NCBI RefSeq assembly: GCF_020447265.1
Contig: NZ_JAJADR010000001.1
Location: 620,001-684,000, forward strand
Source of the DNA: Hymenobacter lucidus
GTDB taxonomy: Bacteria; Bacteroidota; Bacteroidia; Cytophagales; Hymenobacteraceae
DNA length: 64,000 nt
Direction of reading: 5' to 3'
The notes below the pieces were generated by a model. That model ran no database searches. It saw nothing but the letters and a program-made list of their open reading frames with translations, and was not told where the DNA came from. The translations under genes and the position numbers were made by a program. Positions 7,930 through 16,835 of this stretch are shown here, one piece after another. Within the stretch, counting starts at the first letter, position 1; each line of letters opens with the position of its first letter.

Positions 7930-8622
7930 TCAGCTGACTACTGGCTTGGTGGGCTTCCCGGCGGAGCGGGCGGCGGTGTTGATAACCTGCCGGGCCGACT
8001 GGTAGGCGGTGTGGAACTGGGGCTCGGGCCGCTGGTAGCGAATCAGGAACTTGTCGATGCGGTTGCGGAGCAGGGCCGTGGCCTGGCGCAGGTCGGTGGC
8101 CAGGGCTTTGGTGTGGGCCTTACCGCTGGCAGTGGCGAGGCGGGGAGCGGTTTGCTCGGCCTGGTAGGCGGCCAGGGCATCGGCCAGCTCGGTAAGCTCC
8201 TGCTGGGTGACGCCCTGCTCCTGGAGGGCGGTGAGGTGCTCTTTGGCCTGGTCGAGCAGGTTTTTGGCAATGCGGGCCAAGTCGTTGTCGGTGGCGCGCT
8301 GGAGCTGGCGCTCGGAGTAGTCGGCATCGGTCTGGAGGCGGATGTCGTTGTGCTCGTCGGCGTAGGCGAGCAGGGCGGCGGCTACTTCGGCGGCGCGCTG
8401 GGCCAGGTGTTCCTTGGTGGCGCGTTTCACGGCCCCGGCGGTTTGGGGGTTGGTGGCGGCCTGCTGGGTTTCGGCCGTGGGGTCGAGGTGCTGCACCAGG
8501 GCGGCCAGATCGGTGCGGGCCTTGCCGAGGGCCTTGTTGGTGGTGTAGAGGTCGGCGTGCTGGTCGAGCACGGCGAGGGTGGCCTGCATCATCGTGAGAC
8601 GGGCGCGTTGCTTATCATTCAT
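7930..8622 (-). CDS. Helical protein of unknown function
   Basis: 230 residues, start at ATG 8622 (MNDKQRARLTMMQATLAVLDQHADLY). The protein is almost entirely predicted helix, rich in Ala, Gln, Leu and Thr and with few aromatics. It has long heptad-like runs (LAALVQHLDPTAETQQAAT, ELTELADALAAYQAEQTAP), no signal peptide and no transmembrane segment. I recall similar proteins of about 200-230 residues in other Bacteroidota genomes, all annotated as hypothetical; the 'N..R..MxQATLAVLxxH' N-terminus is characteristic. No enzymatic motif is visible. The 21-bp tandem array lies just upstream, within its likely promoter region. The function is unknown. Confidence 0.7.
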   Translation of the reverse strand: MNDKQRARLTMMQATLAVLDQHADLYTTNKALGKARTDLAALVQHLDPTAETQQAATNPQTAGAVKRATKEHLAQRAAEVAAALLAYADEHNDIRLQTDADYSERQLQRATDNDLARIAKNLLDQAKEHLTALQEQGVTQQELTELADALAAYQAEQTAPRLATASGKAHTKALATDLRQATALLRNRIDKFLIRYQRPEPQFHTAYQSARQVINTAARSAGKPTKPVVS

Positions 8623-8707
8623 AATAGGGTAGGATTAAAGTACCCGAGGAAGATAGAGAGTTGGGGAGAGGATAGTATAGACCGGGCGGTATATATTTTT
8701 TGACGGG

Positions 8708-8938
8708 GTGTCAAGGGCTGCTGCCCGGGTGTCAACGGGCGCTGCCCTCGTGACATTGGCCGCTGCCCGGGTGTCATTGCGCCGTGACCAGGTGACATTG
8801 CCCGCTGCCCTCGTGTCATTGGCCGGTGACCGGGTGACAATGGCCGCTACCCTCGCGTCATTGGCTACTGCCCTCGTGACAATGCCCGGTGCCGGGGTGT
8901 CAAGTCGCGCTGCCCTCGTGACAAGGCGTAGTGGCGGG
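8708..8938. repeat. Tandem array: 11 units of a degenerate 21-bp repeat
   Basis: Eleven consecutive units of exactly 21 bp can be laid end to end without a gap, at 8708, 8729, 8750, 8771, 8792, 8813, 8834, 8855, 8876, 8897 and 8918. The units follow GTGWCAWKGSCCGCTGCCCKS in approximate IUPAC form. The first six bases (GTGACA or GTGTCA) are the best conserved, with one GCGTCA exception. Because 21 is seven codons, both strands read as heptapeptide repeats: minus strand MSPGHRP MTRGQRA and so on; plus strand VTLAAAR VSLRRDQ. There are no unique spacers, so this is a minisatellite and not a CRISPR. It lies 85 bases upstream of the start of the 230-residue gene. Confidence 0.9.
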
Positions 8939-9080
8939 GGCGAGAGAGGCGGGAGTAGCTGCGGGGGCTGGGGTGGCTTTGGCTACTGGCGCGGGGCTGG
9001 GTTGCCGCGTTGCGGCAGGTGAGGTGTGGCCTCATCGTTATAGTTGGGCACGAACTGCAAGCCCGCGTCATATGGGGGAG

Positions 9081-11279
9081 CTACAAGCTCTCATCTGATG
9101 TGGACGGTTTTTCAGCTGTTAACCCTAACTCAATAGAAGCCGACATTGGGTCTAGTGAGGTCTCAGATGTTGTAGATAGAGCTTGAGTCGCTAAGAACTC
9201 TACAGAATCTTGCAAGGGCTTAACGCTAGGTAAAAATCGGCGAAATGCTGTTTTGAAAAACAGATTAAATTCCTCCATTAGAAAATAGTCGTCAAGTTTA
9301 TGGCCTTGTTCTACTAATTGTCTGATGTTGATAAGTCGTGTCTCCTTTGATCCATCTATTTTTTTTCCTTCGTTTGTTAAATAATCTTCCAGTTCTCCTC
9401 TTTTAAGTATAAAGATGTTGTTGCTGTTGAATATCTCATCTATGCATTTGTATAAAGACTGCTTGAAGTTTTTGTTTTCTTCTTTTTCAATGTCTTTGTG
9501 TGCTATTTTTCTTTTTACTTTAGGTTTTAGATACTTCCATAAATGCAGAAGTTCTGGGAGTTTTGAATTGTCTTCCTCGACTTCATTCATTTTCTCGCAA
9601 AAACTCTTAGCGTCTACACTTTTGTCAGGCTGTAAGAGGCGCTTTTGTAGATACTTGCTTTCGTATTCGTCTACTATAGTCGTTTTTGCTCCACGTATAT
9701 TTCCAATTTCTGGATGAATTGCGTTGTCTATACCTTCAAATAGATAATCTAAATCAGCAAGAGCGTAAGATGTAATACCGCATTCATTTAATACATCAAT
9801 TATTTTGGATATATCGTTCTTTCCATTGGCACGAACAATTGTAATATTGTATTCATCAAGCCATTCTTTGCTTTTTACATAGTTATCGACCATTGTTGGT
9901 AGAATTAATTTTTCACCGCCTTCGCATATAATAACCATGTCAGCGAAAAACATTTCGCTGTTTTCGCTTCTTAGTAATGTTTGTATTTGGCTTTTGTTTT
10001 CTTGCTGGATGTGAAAGAAATTTGACTTTGTTTTTCCTTCTATCTTTTTTATAACTGATATGTTGTTTAATTCGCCTGCTCTGATGAACTCAGTTGAATG
10101 GGTTATTACAATAACCTGATTTTGCTTGTCGGGATTTATATCAACAAATTCACTTAATCTGTTGGAAATTACGCGCCTTGCTTGTGGGTGTAAATAAAGC
10201 TCTGGTTCTTCTATAGCTAATATTGTTGTGTTTTGATGAAATAGGCTGCAATAGTATGAGAACAGGCCTATAATAACTGCACTTTGGATACCTGATCCTT
10301 TGTTTTGTAGATTAGAGTTGAATCCATCATTGACAAAAACCTGTACTTGTTTGTATATTTCTTTAGTGTCATGGAAATATTGGAAATTTATAGAAGTGTC
10401 ATTAAAAGCTACTTTGATCTTTTTGCTTATATCTCTAGCTAAGGCCTTGTAGACATTGTTGCCGATTGATTCGACTACGCCTAATGCTGTTTTTAATATA
10501 TGTTCTAAGTTATTTTCGTTCTCCTGTTCTACTTTTTCCTCCTTCTTGTCATTCCATACTTTTTTTAGAAGCTTTCCATACCAAGACCAGTTATTGGGTT
10601 TTAGTTGATTTGCAGGCTCTCTAAATGCTGGTAAAATTGCGCTTGTTATAATAGCATCTCTGAATGCTGTGCTGGCGCCCCAAAGTACATACCAGGGGCT
10701 GTCCTTTATTTGTTCTCCTGATTCGTCAAATAAATCCTCTTGATAGAAGAATCTATATTCCTTGTCGTGTACATCTGGTTCTTCGCATATTTTTGCATAG
10801 AACAAAACTAATATGCATTTTGATTGTTTTAACGACTCAATTAAAATAGGTAAATTTGTTTTGGGTTTAAAGTATTGCTTGTCTATCCAGTTGTTGGAAT
10901 AATAAGTGTCAGGATCGAATACAGAGTGCTCTGGTACAATGTCAATAATTCCACTTTTTATTTTAAAAGGCGAGGCCTTTAATTTTCCCCGATATATTCC
11001 CTTTATCTTTGATAATTCCTCTTCATTTATATTTGTTTCTCTTAATTGACTTAGTATCCAAAATTCCTCGCAATACTGACCTTCATGAGAATGAAAGTCA
11101 GTGAAATTTATATCGGCATAGGCAGGGTTTTTACTTCCAAAGCATATATCCAACGCTTTAACTATGTTGCTTTTGCCAGCATTATTTTTCCCAACAACTA
11201 CATTTTTCCCTTTTGTTAACTTGAGATGTAAATAATCTATACTTCTAAAATTCTTGATGTAAAGTGATTCGATGTACAT
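9081..11279 (-). CDS. OLD-family ATP-dependent endonuclease (ABC ATPase plus Toprim)
   Basis: 732 residues. OLD nucleases combine an SMC/ABC-type ATPase with a Toprim nuclease and act in defence against phage or foreign DNA. The N-terminus MYIESLYIKNFRSIDYL leads to Walker A GKNNAGKS (30-37). The ABC signature lies near 328-335 (KGSGIQSA), Walker B near 352-360 (TILAIEEPE), and the D-loop/H-loop region is ELYLHPQARR and VIVITHSTEF. The Toprim domain follows, with VIICEGGEK (Glu 453) and ALADLDYL (Asp 509 and 511). The C-terminal 200 residues are helical and unassigned. No UvrD-like helicase (GajB) or reverse transcriptase is adjacent, so it looks like a stand-alone class 1 type. By eye its G+C is about one third, against over 60 percent in the neighbours, which strongly suggests horizontal transfer. 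The start at 11279 is the family-like MYI. Confidence 0.88.
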   Translation of the reverse strand: MYIESLYIKNFRSIDYLHLKLTKGKNVVVGKNNAGKSNIVKALDICFGSKNPAYADINFTDFHSHEGQYCEEFWILSQLRETNINEEELSKIKGIYRGKLKASPFKIKSGIIDIVPEHSVFDPDTYYSNNWIDKQYFKPKTNLPILIESLKQSKCILVLFYAKICEEPDVHDKEYRFFYQEDLFDESGEQIKDSPWYVLWGASTAFRDAIITSAILPAFREPANQLKPNNWSWYGKLLKKVWNDKKEEKVEQENENNLEHILKTALGVVESIGNNVYKALARDISKKIKVAFNDTSINFQYFHDTKEIYKQVQVFVNDGFNSNLQNKGSGIQSAVIIGLFSYYCSLFHQNTTILAIEEPELYLHPQARRVISNRLSEFVDINPDKQNQVIVITHSTEFIRAGELNNISVIKKIEGKTKSNFFHIQQENKSQIQTLLRSENSEMFFADMVIICEGGEKLILPTMVDNYVKSKEWLDEYNITIVRANGKNDISKIIDVLNECGITSYALADLDYLFEGIDNAIHPEIGNIRGAKTTIVDEYESKYLQKRLLQPDKSVDAKSFCEKMNEVEEDNSKLPELLHLWKYLKPKVKRKIAHKDIEKEENKNFKQSLYKCIDEIFNSNNIFILKRGELEDYLTNEGKKIDGSKETRLINIRQLVEQGHKLDDYFLMEEFNLFFKTAFRRFLPSVKPLQDSVEFLATQALSTTSETSLDPMSASIELGLTAEKPSTSDESL

Positions 11280-11352
11280 AAAAAGTAGTGTTTAACGACG
11301 TTGAAATAAGGATACAATATACTATAACTGTTCTTTTATGTATCTGTCATGC

Positions 11353-11387
11353 AAAAAAAAAGCCTGCCCAAACAAAGGGTAGGCTTT
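11353..11387 (-). terminator. Terminator of mfd
   Basis: AAAGCCTGCCC (11359-11369) pairs with GGGTAGGCTTT (11377-11387), with one G-T wobble. The A-run at 11353-11360 reads as a U-run at the end of a minus-strand transcript. It sits 19 bases after the mfd stop and separates it from the AT-rich OLD gene. Confidence 0.85.
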
Positions 11388-11405
11388 GAATAGGGTGTTA
11401 GTAAG

Positions 11406-14400
11406 TTACACCCCCACCTTCTCCTCACTCCCCAGCTCACTCAGAATCCGCTTGGCTATCTGCACGCTCTTCACGTCTTCGATGCTGATGATGAGCTGTT
11501 CCTTACGCTCCTTCATGGAGGCCGAGCGGGGGTGGGTCTGGATGTAGTTGAGGATGGTGCCGAAGGTGTCGCCCTGGAAGTAGGCCTCGTTGCCGGTGGC
11601 CGGGATGTAGCCTTTGAGCAGGTTCTTCTTGAGGGTGAGCTTCTCGAAGCCCACCTGGCAGGCCTGCCAGCGCAGGCGCACGATGTCGGCCAGCTGCTCG
11701 ACCTCGGCGGGCAGGGGGCCGAACCGGTCGATGATGCCGGCCACGAGCTTGCGCAATTCCTCGGGGCCCTTTACTCTATCGAGCTTGCTGTAGAGCTGCA
11801 GGCGCTCGGAGACGTTGCTCACGTAGTGGTCGGGAATGAGGATTTGCAGGTCGGTTTCGATGTTGCACTCCTTGGGGCCGGCGGCTTTGGCGGCTTCCTG
11901 CAGGCGCTGGGTCGGGTCGCCGAGGAACAGGTCGCGGAACTCGGTTTCCTTGAGCTCGGTCACGGCCTCGTCCAAGATCTGGTGGTAGGTTTCGAAGCCC
12001 AGGTCGTTGATAAAGCCCGACTGCTCGCCGCCCAGCAGGTTGCCGGCCCCGCGAATGTCGAGGTCGCGCATGGCTACCTTGAAGCCGTCGCCGAGGTCGG
12101 AGAATTCTTCGAGGGTGCTCAGGCGCTTGCGGGCGTCGGAGGGCAGACCGGCCACGGGCGGGGTGAGCAGGTAGCAGTAGGCCTTTTTGTTGGAGCGGCC
12201 CACGCGGCCCCGCATCTGGTGCAAGTCGGATAGCCCGAAGAGGTGGGCGCGGTTGATGATGATGGTATTGGCGTTGGGAATATCCAGGCCACTCTCAATG
12301 AGGTTGGTGCTCACCAGCACGTCGTATTCGCCATCCACGAACTTCATCATGCGCTTTTCGAGCAGGTCGCCTTCCATCTGGCCGTGGATGTAGGTGATGC
12401 GGGCATCGGGCACAAGGCGCAGAATCATGTTGGCCAGCTCCTCAATGTCCTTCACGCGGTTGTGCACGAAAAACACCTGCCCGCCCCGCTTGATTTCGCG
12501 GGCCACCGCGTCGCGGATCAGCAGCTCGTCGAAGACGTGCAGCTCGGTTTGCACCGGCTGGCGGTTTGGGGGCGGGGTGGCAATGACGCTCAGGTCGCGG
12601 GCGCCCATGAGGGAGAAGTGCAGGGTGCGCGGAATGGGCGTGGCCGAGAGGGTGAGCGTGTCCACGTTCACCTTCAGCTCCTTGAGCTTGTCCTTGGTCT
12701 TGACCCCGAACTTCTGCTCCTCGTCGATGATGAGCAGGCCCAGGTCGCGGAACTTGATGTCTTTGTTGGTGAGGCGGTGAGTGCCGATGAGGATGTCGGT
12801 TTTGCCCTCGGCCACCCGGCCCAGCGTCTCCTTGATTTGCTTGGTGCTCTTGAAGCGGTTCACGTATTCCACCGTCACGGGTAGGGCCGACAGCCGCTCC
12901 CGGAAGGTTTTGTAGTGCTGCATGGCCAGAATGGTGGTGGGCACCAGCACGGCCACCTGTTTGCCATCGGCCACCGACTTAAACGCGGCACGAATGGCGA
13001 CTTCGGTTTTGCCGAAGCCCACGTCGCCGCACACGAGGCGGTCCATGGGGTGGGGCTGCTCCATGTCGCGCTTCACGTCTTCGGTGGCCTTGCCCTGGTC
13101 GGGCGTGTCCTCATATATAAAGCTCGATTCGAGCTCGGCCTGCATAAACGAGTCGCGGGCGAAGGCGTGGCCAGGCGCGGTTTTGCGCTTGGCGTAGAGT
13201 CGGATCAGCTCGGCGGCAATGTCCTTGACCTTTTTCTTAACCGACTTCTTCTTGTTTTCCCACTCCGGCGAGCCCAGCTTGCTCATGGTGGGCGGCGTGC
13301 CCTCGGCCCCGCTATACTTGGCAATCTTGTGCAGGGCGTGGATGCTGACGGTCAGAATATCGTCGTCGCGGTACACGAGCCGGATGGCTTCCTGCAGGTG
13401 CCCGTTGATTTCGACCTGGGTGAGGCCGGCGAAGCGGGCAATGCCGTAGTCCTGGTGGGTCACGTAGTCGCCGGGCGAGAGGGTGCGCAGCTCCTTGAGG
13501 GTCAGGGCCTTTTTCTTGGAGAACTTGCGGCCTTCCTGGGCCCGGTAAAACCGCTCGAACAGCTGGTGGTCGGTGTACACCACGAGCTTGAGCACGTCGT
13601 CCACGTAGCCTTCGCGCAAGCCCAGCAGCAGGTGCTGAAACTGCACGTTGTTATCGAGCTCGTCGAAGATGGTGCGTAGCCGGTCGGCCTGCCGCACCGA
13701 TTCGGCCGCAATGACGTTGGTAAAGCCCTTTTCCTGGTTGTCGTGCAGGTTCTTGACGAGCCGGTTGAAGTCCTTGTTGAAGCTGGGCTGGGGCTTAGAG
13801 CTGAACTGGAAATCCTCGCCGCCCTTGAAGTGGAAGCGTTTGCCGAACTCCACGATGGGGAAGTTTTCGAGCAGCTTCTTGAAGCTTTTCACGGTTTCGA
13901 AGAGGTCTTCGGGCTTGCTCACAATCTGCACGCCCCCGGCCGAGGCCAGCATTTCCTTGAAGCCCAGCTCGGCCCGGTCGAACGATTCCTCCACCACGTC
14001 CAGAATCTGGCGCATGTCCTTGGCCCAGATGGCGGTGTGGCGCGGAATGAAGTCGAGAAAAGCTTCCCGGGTTTCCTGGAGCAGCTTCGTCTGCACGTTG
14101 GGAATTATGCTCACCTGCTGCCGCTTTTCCACCGAGAGCTGTGTTTCGGGGTCGAAGGTGCGAATCGTCTCCACCTCGTCGCCGAACAGTTCGATGCGGT
14201 AGGGCAGCTCGTTGGCGTAGCTGAAGATATCCACGATGCCGCCGCGCACCGCGAATTGCCCCGCCTCGTACACAAAGTCGCTCCGCTCGAAGTCGTACTC
14301 GGCCAGCATGTCGCTGATGAAGTTCACGTCGAGCTTGTCGCCCATCTTGACGATAAACGTGTTGGCTACCAGGCTTTTCTTGTTGATAACCTTCTCAAAC

Positions 14401-14927
14401 AGCGCCTCGGGGTAGGTCACAATCAGCGCCCCGGCCGTGTCCTTCACGCTGATTTTCTTGCCTTTGGCTTTGGCCGCGCCGTCGGGCAGCGCGTCGTTGG
14501 CGTCTTCGGCCGTCTGCTCGGCGGCGGTTTTGGGGCCCCGGTGGCTATTGAGCTTGTTGAGCACCTCGGCCCGCATCAGCACGTTGGCGTTTTCCGTCTC
14601 GTCGAAGGCGTAGGGGCGCTTGTAGGAGCTCGGAAACATCAGCGGCTCTTCGTCGGGCACCAGGTGCTGCAAGTCGGCCAGAAAATAGGCGGCCTCGTCC
14701 CGGTCGTGCAGAATAAAGAGGTGGTGCTGGTCCGGAAACTCCTGGTGCAGGGCGGCGGCCAGCACCGCGTCCTGGGAGCCGACGAGGCCACGCAGGTGCA
14801 GGCGCACGGGGGCTTCGGCCGGCTTGTCGGGCCGCAGCGAGTGGCGGGTGGCCGGGTTCAGGCGGGCCCCCACGGTCATGGCGGTGGGGTCGAGGGCGTA
14901 AAGCTGGAGGAAGTCGGTGACCTTCAA
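11406..14927 (-). CDS. mfd: Transcription-repair coupling factor Mfd
   Basis: 1173 residues, normal family length. Mfd displaces RNA polymerase stalled at lesions and recruits UvrA to the site. The N-terminal UvrB-homology region is present (HHLFILHDRDEAAYFLADL, MFPSSYKRPY). The RNA polymerase-interacting CarD-like domain reads LSPGDYVTHQDYGIARFAGL. The SF2 translocase carries Walker A CGDVGFGKTEVAIRAAFKS, DEEQ (LLIIDEEQKFGVKTKDKL), the SATPIPRT motif, and motif VI (HLFGLSDLHQMRGRVGRSNK). The C-terminal TRCF domain follows (ERLQLYSKLDRVKGPEEL). The stop is followed by a strong terminator, so the gene appears monocistronic. Confidence 0.97.
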   Translation of the reverse strand: MKVTDFLQLYALDPTAMTVGARLNPATRHSLRPDKPAEAPVRLHLRGLVGSQDAVLAAALHQEFPDQHHLFILHDRDEAAYFLADLQHLVPDEEPLMFPSSYKRPYAFDETENANVLMRAEVLNKLNSHRGPKTAAEQTAEDANDALPDGAAKAKGKKISVKDTAGALIVTYPEALFEKVINKKSLVANTFIVKMGDKLDVNFISDMLAEYDFERSDFVYEAGQFAVRGGIVDIFSYANELPYRIELFGDEVETIRTFDPETQLSVEKRQQVSIIPNVQTKLLQETREAFLDFIPRHTAIWAKDMRQILDVVEESFDRAELGFKEMLASAGGVQIVSKPEDLFETVKSFKKLLENFPIVEFGKRFHFKGGEDFQFSSKPQPSFNKDFNRLVKNLHDNQEKGFTNVIAAESVRQADRLRTIFDELDNNVQFQHLLLGLREGYVDDVLKLVVYTDHQLFERFYRAQEGRKFSKKKALTLKELRTLSPGDYVTHQDYGIARFAGLTQVEINGHLQEAIRLVYRDDDILTVSIHALHKIAKYSGAEGTPPTMSKLGSPEWENKKKSVKKKVKDIAAELIRLYAKRKTAPGHAFARDSFMQAELESSFIYEDTPDQGKATEDVKRDMEQPHPMDRLVCGDVGFGKTEVAIRAAFKSVADGKQVAVLVPTTILAMQHYKTFRERLSALPVTVEYVNRFKSTKQIKETLGRVAEGKTDILIGTHRLTNKDIKFRDLGLLIIDEEQKFGVKTKDKLKELKVNVDTLTLSATPIPRTLHFSLMGARDLSVIATPPPNRQPVQTELHVFDELLIRDAVAREIKRGGQVFFVHNRVKDIEELANMILRLVPDARITYIHGQMEGDLLEKRMMKFVDGEYDVLVSTNLIESGLDIPNANTIIINRAHLFGLSDLHQMRGRVGRSNKKAYCYLLTPPVAGLPSDARKRLSTLEEFSDLGDGFKVAMRDLDIRGAGNLLGGEQSGFINDLGFETYHQILDEAVTELKETEFRDLFLGDPTQRLQEAAKAAGPKECNIETDLQILIPDHYVSNVSERLQLYSKLDRVKGPEELRKLVAGIIDRFGPLPAEVEQLADIVRLRWQACQVGFEKLTLKKNLLKGYIPATGNEAYFQGDTFGTILNYIQTHPRSASMKERKEQLIISIEDVKSVQIAKRILSELGSEEKVGV

Positions 14928-15058
14928 AACGGCGGGCGGCTAGGAGAAAGGCAAAAGGGAGCAGCCCGGCCGGAGACAAATCCGGTCGGGCCATACAGGG
15001 CACTGGTGGTGAATAATACCGCCCGCAAGGTCCGAAAGTTTCCGCAGCTGCCGAATGC

Positions 15059-15088
15059 TTGCGTTACGGCCGGGTTTCGTTACATTCG
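15059..15088 (+). promoter_or_regulatory. Bacteroidota-type promoter for the small gene and YdjM-like gene
   Basis: TTG at 15059-15061, exactly 19 bases, then TACATTCG at 15081-15088, one mismatch from TAnnTTTG. The expected transcription start is about 50 bases before the ATG at 15142. Confidence 0.55.
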
Positions 15089-15141
15089 TCTTGTTACTGC
15101 CCTGATTACCCCGCTCCAATCCCCTAATTCCCCCGTTGCAT

Positions 15142-15333
15142 ATGGACCCCACCCGCAACCCCGCCGAGGATACCGATTTTGACTTTGACGCCTGGCAGCG
15201 TTGGCAAAACCTACGGCACGCCTGGGACCGGGTGCGCCAGGCCCGCCAGCAAAAGGCCCGCTACCAGCCCCTGGCCGCTCCTGAGCCCCCGGTTGAGCCC
15301 GAAATCGTATACTTGCTGCCCGTGCCGAACTAG
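15142..15333 (+). CDS. Small charged protein of unknown function
   Basis: 63 residues (MDPTRNPAEDTDFDFDAWQ..., ending EIVYLLPVPN). The first part is acidic and aromatic, the middle is basic and helical (RHAWDRVRQARQQKARYQ), and the end is Pro-rich. There is no signal peptide and no known domain. A good Bacteroidota promoter lies upstream and the YdjM-like gene starts 45 bases downstream, so the two are probably cotranscribed. Codon use resembles that of the neighbours. It is called a gene because of promoter placement and a sensible amino acid composition; the function is unknown. Confidence 0.5.
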   Translation: MDPTRNPAEDTDFDFDAWQRWQNLRHAWDRVRQARQQKARYQPLAAPEPPVEPEIVYLLPVPN

Positions 15334-15378
15334 CCGCGTACCTTCGCGCTTTAGGCTACCTGTTTTCCATTATCTGAA

Positions 15379-16119
15379 GTGCGCGGTTCTTCCCACCTGG
15401 CCATTGGCCTCATTACCGGCGTGGCCGTCGGCGGCCTCATTACGGGCGTACCTTTTTCGCCGGCCGGCATTGCCCTGGCCGGCTTCTCGGCCCTGGCTCC
15501 CGACCTCGACCACCCCAGCTCCCGGCTAAGTAAGAGGCTGAGCTTTTCGCAAAACTACGTGCGCTTTGCCTTTGCCCTGGTGGCGCTGGGCTTGGCTGGG
15601 TACACGCACTATATGCTGCCGCCCGGCCCCGAGCGGCGCATGGGCTTCACGGCGGCGCTGGCCTTTGGCCTTATTGGGGTGGCTATGCAGGGCGGCTCGG
15701 CCCGCAAGCTGGCCCTTATGTTTACCGGGGTGTGTACCGTGCTGGCGGGGTTGTATTTCGGGTTTCTGTGGCTGAGCCTGGTGGGAATTTTCGTGGCCCT
15801 GGCGCCCTACACCTCCCACCGCACCTGGACGCACACGCTCTGGGCCACCGCCCTCTGGACCTACATCGGCTACCTGGCCAACAACACCCTGGGCTGGCAC
15901 GGCGTGGCCCACTTTGCCGGGGCCGGCTACGCGTCCCACCTCGTGGCCGACTCACTCACCAAGGCCGGCGTGAAGTGGTTTATGCCTTTGTCGGACTATG
16001 CCTTCAAGATTCCGCTGATCCGGACGGGCACCACTTCGGGCAACCTGCTGGAAGTTGGTATCTGCGTCGGTTATGCTGCCTTGGTGTTGGTACTTATAGT
16101 GGCCCGGATGAATTTCTGA
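15379..16119 (+). CDS. YdjM-like membrane-bound metal-dependent hydrolase (DUF457-type)
   Basis: About 246 residues from a GTG start at 15379, with 6-7 hydrophobic helices. The conserved polar motifs of the YdjM family are all present: SSHLAIGL at the N-terminus, ALAPDLDHPSS (the DxDH motif), SHRTWTHTLW (HRxxTH) and YASHLVADSLTKAGVKWFMPL (HxxxDxxT..G). These His and Asp residues probably bind a metal at the membrane face. E. coli YdjM is SOS-induced, while most homologues are uncharacterised, so the substrate is unknown. It probably forms an operon with the 63-residue gene upstream. No ATG lies close to the first motif, which supports the GTG start. Confidence 0.8.
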   Translation: MRGSSHLAIGLITGVAVGGLITGVPFSPAGIALAGFSALAPDLDHPSSRLSKRLSFSQNYVRFAFALVALGLAGYTHYMLPPGPERRMGFTAALAFGLIGVAMQGGSARKLALMFTGVCTVLAGLYFGFLWLSLVGIFVALAPYTSHRTWTHTLWATALWTYIGYLANNTLGWHGVAHFAGAGYASHLVADSLTKAGVKWFMPLSDYAFKIPLIRTGTTSGNLLEVGICVGYAALVLVLIVARMNF

Positions 16120-16835
16120 TAGAGGCTCCCTAGGCAATTGCGGCAGGGCGGCCACCGAAAGATATTGGCGTAGACAGGGCTGTAGAACAGTGCGCGTATC
16201 GGCCCGGAATTATGTGTAAATAGTATTTGTTGCTCAAAAAAAGCAGGAGTGCCAGGGCGAAAAGCAGATTAAAAAAAGCTGGGCGCTAAAATGGTTAAAA
16301 TAGCCTTGTTTCTGTTTGTTAATTGTATTATATTGATAGGGCAACGGATAAATAAACAGAAGTTTAGGTGCAGTTGGCCTATGGATGAAAGGATAATTTT
16401 AATGCGCTTTTCAAGAACTATAGTAAGTATGCTTGCCGAGTAAAGGCGGAAAAGTTGCACTGATACGATTAAGCTATTAGCTTCGCACCTAACAGGGTGC
16501 TTCGTATGAAATTGCACTGAATGACAGGATTGAGAAAATGTATTTTCATTAATATTGATCTTGGCTTTCGTAACTTCATGGAGGGGAGACAGAATTGGAT
16601 ATAGGACTTTACAAGTGCCACTTTTGGCTGCCGAACTGAAACTTTTCAAACAAACTGGACTTTGCCGCCATTGCTCCATCACATGATGATGTGATCTGCG
16701 AAAGGTACCAGTCATGCGAGGGCGGACCTACGAACTCAGATTTGTATCTTTGATCATGGCTACCTTAGCACTTTCTAAATCTATTCTCACTTTCCTGCCC
16801 TGATTGCACACCTCTCGCATTAAAGCTTTTTTTGT
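16120..16835. other. AT-rich 700-base interval, no convincing gene
   Basis: From about 16180 to 16700 the composition is clearly more AT-rich than the flanks. Frames such as minus 16269-16715 have no domain, no coherent hydrophobic pattern and no partner. The stretch may hold regulatory sequence for the NYN gene or a decayed gene. The only signal recognised is the TATCTTTG element at 16745. Confidence 0.4.
16745..16752 (+). promoter_or_regulatory. -7 element upstream of the NYN/cold-shock gene
   Basis: TATCTTTG matches the Bacteroidota -7 consensus TAnnTTTG, 83 bases before the ATG at 16836. No TTG is seen at the expected -33 distance, so support is partial. Confidence 0.4.

Noticed and set aside
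8708..8938. CRISPR array
   Set aside because: Units are contiguous with no unique spacers, the repeat is degenerate and no cas gene is present.
8619..9071. Short open frames across the tandem array (heptapeptide-repeat proteins on both strands)
   Set aside because: The frames stay open because the unit is 21 bp; there is no promoter, signal or flanking unique coding sequence to show that either strand is translated. Reported as a repeat, not as a gene.
9081..11279. Gabija (GajAB) or retron assignment for the OLD nuclease
   Set aside because: No UvrD-like helicase or reverse transcriptase flanks the gene; the neighbours are mfd and an unrelated helical protein.
12187..15182. Long plus-strand frames opposite mfd, and similar frames opposite mutS, maeB and sprA
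   Set aside because: Mirror frames of highly biased GC-rich codon use, rich in Gly, His, Val and Arg; none has a domain or a start region.
16269..16715. 148-residue minus-strand open frame in the AT-rich interval
   Set aside because: No recognisable domain or signal peptide, an irregular hydrophobic pattern and no partner gene; probably open by chance in AT-rich DNA.
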